Assembly (NCBI GenBank): GCA_950022655.1
Contig: OX465583.1
Span: 14,221,298 to 14,285,297 of the forward strand
Reading direction: 5' to 3'
From: Alentia gelatinosa
Lineage: Eukaryota > Annelida > Polychaeta > Phyllodocida > Polynoidae
Length of the DNA stretch: 64,000 nt
Shown: piece after piece, positions 13,001 through 24,200 of the stretch
Numbering within the stretch: the first letter of the stretch is position 1
Layout of the letters: each line of letters begins with the position of its first letter
Translations under genes and position numbers: made by a program
The notes under the pieces: model-generated
The model's input: the letters and a program-made list of their open reading frames with translations, nothing else
What the model was told of the DNA's origin: nothing
The model's database searches: none

Positions 13001-16000
13001 CTTAGCCATTGTCACATGCTCAAAAGTTAGACTATGACATTCTTTTCTGGTACAGGAATAGTTTGAGTCTGTAAATCAGAACTAGAAAAATCAGATTTAG
13101 ACACTTTCAAATAAAGAAAAATCCAATTGTTTGGGCTCTGAATTCCACTGCTTTTACCCTTGGTTCATTAAAATCGAGGGCACTAGTTTTGAGGTACTGA
13201 ATGAGTGTATCTCTGATGAAATAGAGAACGATCACGATATTGCATACATTTGTCATATTCAACTGGCTTTGTCTCGTCAGGACGTTTATCCTACCCCTAA
13301 TATAAAATCCCATAGGCTTAACATTGGGTTTCCGTATGCCACGCTGACTAGCATACGGAGTTTTATATGCCACTAGTGGCATACAGCATTGTTATCACGT
13401 AATATTCCAAAATCGAGGAAGTTGGGTAGGATATAATCAAAACCTGATTCGTTTTAATCTTGGCCACCGCATTCTACTCCTGAAGTTTTGGCTCCGGACT
13501 TGACTCAGCTTCGCCTCATGAAGTCACTTTGCCAAACTTCAGTCGTGGAATACGGTGGACAAGATTAAACCTCATCCAGTTTTACGATAATACCTGGAAG
13601 ATGTCGATAAAGATCCACCAGAACGTGTCCTGCATGATGGCCACCGACGCCTCCGATTGGAAAATCTTCTTCCAAAATTTTTTGAATCCCGGCTGTGACC
13701 AAATAAAAAGAGAAAAGAAATAGGAGATCAAAGGTACAAAGATGGGTCTCTTTCATCATGGACATACACTGTCCATGCTTTCATGGACATGCTAGAAAGA
13801 GTCGACTGACTGATTTTGCCGACATAATCTATGAGGATCAAAGCTCTCTGGTGTAAACGGCTAGACTGTTCAGAAGGAAAGAAAGTCAATATAGAGAAAA
13901 AAACCGATGCAGGTGTCTTGGTATGGTACAGACAGTTATCCTACCCCTAATACAAAATCCCATAGGCTTAACATTGGGTTTCCGTATGCCACGCTGACTG
14001 GCATACAGAGTTTTATATGCCACTAGTGGCATACAGCATTGTTATCACGTAATATTCCAAAATTGAGGAGATAGGGTAGGATAAAATCAAAACCTGATTC
14101 GTTTTAATCTTGGCCACCGCATTCCACTCCTGGAGTTTTGGCTCCAGACTTCACTCGGCTTTGCCTCATGAAGTCACTTTGCCAAACTTCAGTCGTGGAA
14201 TATGGTGGCCAAGATTAAACCTCATCCAGTTTTACGATAGTATTATTCTGACAATTCACACTAGGAGTCTCCACCTGAAGTGTACTGCATACCCTACACT
14301 CTCATCACGCACTATACTGTTTTTGCGACTAAGGATATATAGCTGTATGCTGGGAGATTCTCTGTCGATACTCTTACTTTTTTCTTTTTAGTTACCGTTA
14401 CCTGTGACGGTATCAAACATATGAGCTAGAATTTATGTAGGCAACTTATAGATAACATCTGTGTAAATATATATGCCCTTTATATATATTGCCATTTATC
14501 ACACGTCTGACAGTGCCCGTCTGTTTGATAAACAATGATATGATAAATGAGTTTGACCGACAAGCTACATGTCAACCCTGGTTTGGTGAATTAATTCTAT
14601 AGACACATTTTAATATAAGCTTCCATACATAAAATAATTTGGATTACTTGTTTGTTTCCTTAAGGCGGTATTCCACCAAACAACCACTTTTTCAACGTCA
14701 ACAGACGTTCCAGCCGACCTTTCAGCCGACGTCGGTTGAAACGTCTGGGAAAATGGCCTCAAAATGGGTCGCTGCTCCACCGAAACCCCCAACAGACGTT
14801 CATTTGGACGTCATACGAGCGTCGGGTGGGTTCAAAGTTCCAGCAGATCCTAGCCGACGCCCCTGCCGTGGCGCCGACTGGTGGACGTTAGCCGCATTTT
14901 TACGTAGTAATCGAGTTCCCCGATAGGCGGCGCGGCGTGCGGCGATACACTACGACGCTCTGAACCCGCGAAAGCCGCGTATCGAGCGGAGCAGTGTGTC
15001 GGCGTGTTGGGTTTTGTACGGGAACGGTCAGAAAACGTCAAATAACCGAGGAATTACACATTTAATCGAACAATGAAGGTAAATAAAGATAAGGATTGAT
15101 ATTATGAATGTGTATGGCACGCTATGGTGCTAGAATTCTGCCGAAGGTGTCGGAATTTTCTATGTCCGTTCGCGACTTCGGGTATCGCCAGGTCGGCCGC
15201 ACCATGTTGGCGGCGTTCCCTCGCCGCAAGTCCCGGCAGCGCTCACGGGCGGGTGTCGTAGTCTTCGAATGTATCGGCCAGATGCCCAATTCCAGCCGAT
15301 AAAAACCTAATCAATCAGTTATTTCGGCCGACGCTATATTTACATCTTGTGGAGGGTTGTTGGGGGTATCGGTTGGGGGATCACCTGAAAATTCTGGTTG
15401 GTGGAAGCGCATTTCAGCTGGCAGATGGCCAAACGCCCCACCAGACGCTCAGCAACCGTGAGGCGACATCCCATCAAACCCAATATCCTCCAACCGACGT
15501 CTTGAAACGTCGAGCAGGAGAGCAGATGCCTGCTGAAACGTGTGGTTTGTGCTTCCACCAACCTGACAGATGATTTAAAATAGAGCAGATCTGCCAGCAA
15601 ACGCAGCAAACGCCATACGGGCGCTGTACAACGATTTTGTCTTGTTGGTGGAATTCATGGCTTGGTGATGAGAAACAATTTTTTTTTTTTTAGTGGCCTA
15701 AAACTACTTTTTTGTGCAATTTTCCCAGGGTACTATGATATGAGTTTATTTTTGGGTCAAGGCTCAAGCAAAAGGCATTATTTTGGTGACCTTTTCTAGC
15801 CCACTCACATTGAAGTCCTGTGCCTTGGTGACGCGGTTGAGTATCTGGGGGGTCTCGAGTGAAGCGGGGAGCTCGGTGAGCTCGCCATGGCGGAAGCCCG
15901 GGAAGACGCAGTACTCCACGCCCTTCTTCTTCGTCTCCAGCAGCGACTCTTTAAAGTCCTACACGATAAAAAGATTTGTTTTTCTTCAAAACTCGTATGT

Positions 16001-18078
16001 GGAACATGGCTCATTAGAGGGACAAGTCGATAGGCGATTTTATCTGGGTTAATAGAGATTGAGGAGATTGTTAATTATTTAGTGAGCGATTCTTTTGTAT
16101 AAGACCCTATTGAGGTATCCCGTAATCCAGTCTGTTTGCAAGTTCCGGTTTCCGCTGATTACCGACGTTGTATGGTGATAGACCCTTTACCCGTAACCCA
16201 GAATTAATGCAGTTTAACGGTTTTCAGAAATCTTCAAATTGAAATTCTGATGCCAGAAATGGAAATTTCAGCTATTTCTACATGGGATTCCGAAATTATA
16301 TTCAGTTTCTCCAATTATAAATTAGAAACCTGTGGTTCATGTTTTCGTAGTGTGGCCAGTGAATCGGGAGCGGAACTTTGCTTTACCCGGGGCGATAATC
16401 GGGAGTTTAATAACCTCTGGAGGCTCTATGTCTGGGGGAATGCGAGCTGGCGGATGGGAGTTGGCGCGTGGAGCGTGTGGATCTGTGTTTATTCTCACCG
16501 GTGTTTGGTGACGGTGTGTGCGCTGGATGTGCATGGCACGACCCGCCAAACTCTCCAAACACAGGCCATTATTTCACAGAAATGTGAGTTGATGATTAAT
16601 ACCGAAAATTAACTATAATGAGCGAGTAGCGTAAGTCGCGGTCGCACTTCTGCGATCTAACCGCCACCAGGCTAGATGAAGTCATCATTCCTGGGTATCA
16701 TACTCGCTGATTACGTAATTAATTAGCTATATGAGGCTGTTGACCATCAATGCCAGGTATTTAAAGTAGCAATATGTGAACTAATATAGGAATAAAAAAA
16801 AATTATACAAAACGCTTGATTTTTCAGAATCCCCTTCCTTTGGGTTTATCATATTAAAAAAAATCACATGGATGTGAGTAGCACTGTTACAGTCGTACCG
16901 TATCAGTGTGACATACCCTCAACCGTCTGCTACGATAGGATACAACAGATGACACCGATGAATGCGTCCAGAGGGACATCATTTGTACGACCATCTTACA
17001 ATATGTCGCTCATGGACTAGAACAAAGTCTAAACATCAAAGAATAAAAACTAGCACAAATCGTATATAACAATTTTTAATTATAAAAAGTAGGCTAACAA
17101 AATCATGTCCTCCCCTTCTTGGCATTGGAATTTTGAACTTTGGAGTTGAGATTTCTTTTTCAAGATTTTCTAGAAACTAAATTAAGTAACCTGATTTTCC
17201 TCATGTCCGATTGTATAACAGTATTTTCAGAAGTCGTTCATATCATAAAATGGAATAACTGATACACTTTCCAGCCGTTATATATTTTGCGTGCGGATAC
17301 TACTATACAATGAGATTAAGGGAGTGTTCCATTGACAAGTCGAAAATTTACCGTATTGTCGGGGGGGTGTTATACATAGTTATTGTGTATAACCCCACAG
17401 CTTACCAGGAAAATTAGTCACAACCGAGGCCTGCGATCGCTGTTTGTAACGATCAAATAACTTTCTTTTTTCATTAGATTTTCATTTTTATAATTCAAAT
17501 TGTAATTTTGTTTCAATTTTGAATAATCATATAGCTAGTTGTACATTCACCTAGATTTTGTAATTACTGACTATCTTTTAAATTCTTCATGCATAGGAGA
17601 AACAAACTCGGACTTTTTTCTGTGCAAGGAATAATTCAAAGCGCCATTCGAGGGTGCGGTTAGATTGTGTATGAATATAGCGGGTGATATTCGACATCGA
17701 CTCCTACACATTAATAACCGAGGTCAGTTATTTTACTCCCCACACCACATAGACATTGTATGAGAAATACTGGCCTCTGATATAGTAGTAAGTCTACCAC
17801 TGCTGAGGATGAAGGAGAAAAGTGGCTGCAGTGGACTTGAACCCAGAACCTAGAATTGCTGATCCAGTGCCTCAATCGCTGAGTTAACTCTATAACCCCA
17901 TATTTATATTGTTATGAGGGCCCATCATGAATGACTGTTGATCACCAATAGTTAGATCCTAGCACGTATCATTTCATATCATTCTCTACATGCTGTACAT
18001 AGTTTCTTTTTAATAGACTTTAACAGCACCAAGTGCATGTACTGAGTCGAGTTCTGTTTTTGTTGACATACATTTCTT

Positions 18079-18123
<45 letters not shown>

Positions 18124-18130
18124 CAGAGAC

Positions 18131-18163
<33 letters not shown>

Positions 18164-18164
18164 C

Positions 18165-18231
<67 letters not shown>

Positions 18232-21200
18232 AAGAGAGAGACAGAGACAGAGACAGACAGAGACAGACAGAGACAGACAGAGACAGAGAGAGAAGAAGAG
18301 AGTCGAAGGGGTAATAAAAGAGTTCACGAAAAAGTTACGAGGGATCCTATTCCCTGAAGTAATGGCATACCATGGTTTTCTTGCTCTTGCGTGATGGGTG
18401 CACCTTGACTGCGTCCGAGGCTTGCATATCCGTCATAAACGCTAGAAAGACCAAGCACAGAGGTCCATGATTATGGTGATAACGATAATGATGTATTACC
18501 TCCAGTCGAGTATCTCCAATACAAATAGATAATTTATTCATTGTAAACTTGATTCTCACATATTGATAATGCTAATTTCCATTGGGAAGTAAATACTTCA
18601 TTTATGTACCTACTTTCTTAAGTTCTGTTAAATGAAAACTGGTATGTTTCTTTGGGCCCAACCTGTTGCATATGTACCATAAGACATAGGCACACAATCA
18701 ATTTAATCGATATAGTGTTCAATTGTACTGCAACACATACATTAACCCTTTCTATACTAGACCTGGTCACAGGTGCAGGAAATTGATTCTTTTCCACCAT
18801 ACTTAAAGTTGTCTGCCTATGTTCCCATGATGATAACTAGATAATTAATTTCTTAATTACCATTATAAAGGCGTTTTACATAATTTTTGAAAAGATTATA
18901 AAGCACCATTTTGAATCAGCTAAGATAAATGACATTTTAACACACCAAAAAATGGATCATTTGCTCTATCCACGGGAGTGTCTTGGGGTATCATTGGTAA
19001 GGAAATGGTTACTATGACCCGTCACAGATTGTAAGCCCATTCTGTGTGCAAGTTTGAATTTGCATGATTCGGTTCATGCTGAAACCTGTGGAATACAGGG
19101 GTAGTTTCTATTCCCTTAACAGTAATTCCAATATGATAAAAACTTTAAAGTGAATTTCTTAAAATTTGGGTGACTTCAATCCATATTCCCCAGGCACTAA
19201 ACTACAAGGAGAATATGCTTAGAAATACAGCCATGGAAGAAATGCGTTACATAGGAACGAAACATAGATAAAAGGGAGTGCTATATAGGCATATCGGCGT
19301 ACTTCTCCCCAGGGACGGAAGGACCATGCCCGACTCGACTACTGATTTTTTCTCTCCAGGGTTGGTGGTGACAATCTGTGAGGCGTAGACGAGAAGCCGG
19401 TCCTCCAGCTCCTGGAGACGGTCCTCCAGGGCGGCCAGGAACTTCATGTCCACGGCTGAAACAGGATTAAGGTCCATGCTCTCTATGATTGAGTTTTCTA
19501 TAATTGAGACACTCCTCAAGTATAACTCATACCCCAACTTAAAGTTCTAGATCAAGCTCTCTTCTTTGTATACAGGTGTTTCCGTTCCACGCCACCTAAC
19601 GGTGAGATCCCTCGTTAGGCCAGCGCTCGGACAAACACGGCCGAGTCCGCCCACATTTATATTGAGATAAACAGCATTCACAGCTAGAGTGTGAACGGTG
19701 GGTGTGATTGTAGGAGTGTTGGTTTTGGACAGATTAGACTGCTGGAACAATCAAGGATATTGTATCAACGACTCTAGGCTGTCTAAACTTTATAGTTGAT
19801 AATTGTCTTGGTTTTAACTTGGAGAAAGATAAGCCTATAATAGCTAGGCCTGCCAATGTATTAATGTGTATTCAAAGAATAGGATGCAATCGTTATTATT
19901 TCTCTGGAAATAATGTAACCAGATATTTTGAACGTATTATTGCTCATACACTCAGTGATCCAGTGCTAAAGAATAGGTTGCCAGGTGAATGTTTGGCTTC
20001 AGTCGTGGGGTAACTAAGCAGATAAGGTGCGACACCGGCCTACGGAAAAAGGCCTATTGCGACGACCCCCCCCCCCCCCCCACACACACATGTACACACA
20101 AACTCACCCAATCTAGTATCTCTATTTAGTAGATTAAAGATCGAGTGGTTTTTTGGGAGACGGGTTGAGTTGATTGCATGCCCTAGCAGCTGCCATATCA
20201 TATCTTATCCTACCCCTAATAAAAAACTCCATAGGCTTAACATTGGGTCACTGTATTTGGTCTGGAGTTCAGAAAAATGAAAAATATTGCTCTAGTGGGA
20301 TACACTTGACAAATGACGTCATCTGTTAACGTAGAAGTAATTTAGACGGGCGGGGTAGGATAAATTCTAAACCAAACTCGAGTTAGTCGTGTTATTGTTC
20401 ATCGCACTCCGGCAAGATCGCGTATTACTGTTCTCGGCTTCGCCTCGCACAGTAATACGCGATCTTGCCGTCGTGCGATAAACAACAACACGACTAACTC
20501 TTGTTTGGTTTCTCCATAATATCAAGAATATATCAGGTGTGGGTGACAAACACGCAGCGAGATATAGCGGCAGGACAAATATCAAATTCGAATCTTTAAC
20601 ATCCTGCCAACCACGCCTCTCTAACACCTTAGAAAGTTTTGGGGTGATAGTGTGCGGATGCACTAATGGTGGTTATAAGGAATATGCCTGTCTACAGTTT
20701 TTACTATATGAGATGAGAGAGGGATGGCATTTAGACTGTTTTAGAGGGCCGCTGGGAAGTATAATGTAAGGTATATCTGCTGATATTGAATAGACATAAG
20801 GCCATAATAACAAGGCAGTATATACAGCAGTGTTGAGACTAATGCAGCCAATGTGCTTTGTGTAGTGTGTTTTTATGGAATAAGCAGAAAAATATTCTAA
20901 GCGAAATGGTGTAGCTGACGCAGGAAGACAACTGACCCCCAGGAGAGTTGGCGGCGTTCGAACCTCTGTTGCCATACTCTATTAATCTCTGTCACAGATT
21001 CTATCTCCTTTCATATAGATTCCACCTTGCTGTGACATGACCTTGGTTGTTGCTACAGCATGAAATAATCCCACTAATGGTACCCCAGTTTGTAGTTGTG
21101 TAGTTCATGTAAGGCCTACAGGCATAGGACATAGGAAGTTCAAAAACTCCGGAAAAAATGGTAGAGGTTTTTTTATCCTACCCCTAATAAAAACGGTCCA

Positions 21201-24200
21201 TAGGCATAACATAGGCAAATTTGATGCGGCATGCCATGACATAAAGTGCGATTTATGCCTCTAGGGGCATAAAAAAAAATCGACCAATCAGTGACCAGAT
21301 TGTGAGCTGCTCCGAAAGAAGTTCCTGTTGGACTCAAAAGTTCTGGTTAGACTTCGGTTGGTCGTTCAATCGATATTTATATTTTAGTAATCCAAAAGGG
21401 TAGAGACAGGGTAGGATAAATACGAAACCGAACTCGAGTTAGACTTGTCAGTGTCTATACCACTCTAGTCAGGTCTGTTCCTCACTACGCTCAGCTAACG
21501 CTTCGCGTAGTAATACACTACCTTCCCGTCGTGGCATAAATACTGACAAGTCTAACTCTCGTTCAGTTTCTACTAATTATGCCGCCTAAGCCCCTCAAAG
21601 AGGTCCAGGGACAGTGCCTGAATGGGGGCCTGAGACAGAAGCCCCCCCATTTTGGGCTACTTTAAATGAACTCCTGACCTCCGCTCAGACCTGAAATCGT
21701 CATATTTTTGTGCATATATTTAACATATTTAAATTTTTAAAAAAAGGATTCACATTGGTCTCAAGACTGACCCCAGGATGTCAATAAATCCTGAAAAATC
21801 CTGAAAAATCCCATGTACGGGGAAAGCAGGGAATACACTAAGAAGTGTGTGAGTAGGACACTAGCACAGGTTACAACTAAGGCATAACCTCTGTGAAGTG
21901 CGCAATGTGGATATAGTTTTAGACGCCTAACGACCGTTTAGTCTGGCCGTTGGTTAAGAACGGAGTAAATTCTACAAAGAGGATTAAGTATGTGGGAATC
22001 GACCGAGACTCGAACACAGGATCCTTCGGTTCAAACAGATGCAAACCCTAGAGTGAGCTATCCTGTCGGCTTTCTGTTTTATACAGAAATACACTGCTAA
22101 CCGAATTAACACGTATTAGTCACGTTATAAGCCGATCTATCTGCAAGAAGAGCTTTGCCGGTGGTGATTATACATGAGGGACTCTTTGTTCTCTAATACT
22201 GCTTTAACTTGTTCCGTGTTACTGGCACATGAACGGTATCTGTTAGATTATTTAGTTAAAACATGACATCATCCACTGTTATTAACAGCATAGGATTATA
22301 GGGAGCCAAAGTGAACCCGCTCCAACCACAGATAGCCGGTCACAAAATACTATTTCCGGGTATCGGCGCTCAGTACTTAGCCTATGTAGGTTCGAGATTA
22401 TATGTCTCATTCTCCAATCTTTTAGATCCATATTTTTCATAAACTTAACAACTGTCATCGTAGGTTCGAGACAGAGTTATTCAGAGACGATAGTAGTAAA
22501 CAACACTTCGAAAGTAACAAACGAGACCCAAAACAAAAGTCTAGCCTCAAAGCCCCATAGCTTTAGCACTAAGCCTCGTTCTTACTGGCCACCGGAAACG
22601 GTTTTTTGTAGGTGGGTATCTGTGGTTTCAGCGGTTTCACTTTGGCTCCCTATATGCAAAGGCAGCAAAAGACGTTGCAATGGATTTGATATGCCACGAT
22701 GTGGCTTTTTATAAAGCGCCACCAAAATGACTATCAGGTTCATCTTGTCTGCCTCTGTTTTTTCCCCTCCTCGCAAAAACGATCGCACTATTGTCTTTGA
22801 ATCTCTAATATGCTGAATGATCCTGTTTCCATAGATTACTGATTAGAAGGAGAGAACCAAGCAAATGTGCCACGTAAAGAACATATTGAGGGCATGAATA
22901 AAGATTAGCCACCTTCAAGACTGTACCAAATGTGGAGACACTGTTTCTCTTCAAAGCAATAAATAAGTTTGTTTTCAATATTTTTAATTATATAAAAAAT
23001 GTTTTCTCCACCCGTTTTTGCGAGTGAACAAATTTTTTTTTTTTTTTTACCATTGTTTTCAATATTTGTCAGTCTTTAAACATCTTATAGATTCATCACC
23101 TTTACAAATTAGCCCCCCACACCCTACCTTAATAAAAAGCAGTGTTCCTCATCTATACCCAGGTAGATTATAATTGAAAAGTTATCGTTAGAGTCAAATG
23201 AAATCATAATCAAGGCCTTCAGCAGGTTTCATGTATGAGATAATTATTCATGTAAGTGTGTTAAAATATACAAATTAAAAAGAATAAAAGATACACTAAA
23301 AGCGCTACATAAGGATACGTGTGGCGTCTGTTAACTGTTTCATGATGGCTTCCTCTGAGCCCACCATGTCCTTGTCCTCCGGAGCGCCCATGAACTTCTC
23401 CGATGTCAGGGGAAGCGGCCAGTCATCCTAGAAAAACATAATATCGTGAGACATGGCTATGACACCTCTACTACCAAAAAAAAAAAAAAAAAAAAAAAAA
23501 TTTAGAAAAACACAATAGAAAACACACCTGACCACTGGCACTGGCGCTACTTTACAGGGATCGTAACACTTATCTCACCCCTGGTACAAGCTTAGCCATA
23601 GAAATAACATTAGGAAAAAATACTCAATGATCACCCCCGTAAAGTGATAATACTACGCCACGGCCGTGGCGTATTGAAAGTGAGATGACGTCATATGTAT
23701 TTGCTAGGTATATTCCAACTATTCTGATATTCTGATACTATCTAATGTCATAGAAAGGGGTGAGATAAATCCAGAACCGCACTCGAATCGTAATAATATT
23801 CCACTCGTTTTGATGGGCCATAATCGTCACTCGGCTTCGCCTCGATGACGATTGTGGCCCATCCAAACTCGTGGAGTATTGTCTATTCATACGATTCTCG
23901 AAGCAGTTCTATATAAATCTTACATCAAGTACATCAGACATTCCTCGGAGAGCCGTAACATTACAGTCATGTGCATGACGAAGGCCATTAAGAGGAATAC
24001 TCACGAGATGTTTCGATGCAGGTATAAGATCAATAACTAGGGGTGAGTTCAGCAACGCGCAAATGATGGACCTACCATGTTGTTTTAAATAAATCCACAA
24101 TGACGTACTATCCGTGTGGTTTATATGGAATTAAAAGATTGGATTTTTTTTCCAAATGAAGAATTTAATATATATCAGAGCTTTTCCGTTAGAGCTGGCA

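Noticed and set aside
18010..18394. Open frames of Ser/Leu or Arg/Glu repeats on both strands
   Set aside because: They are translations of a GA microsatellite, with no splice or conservation support.
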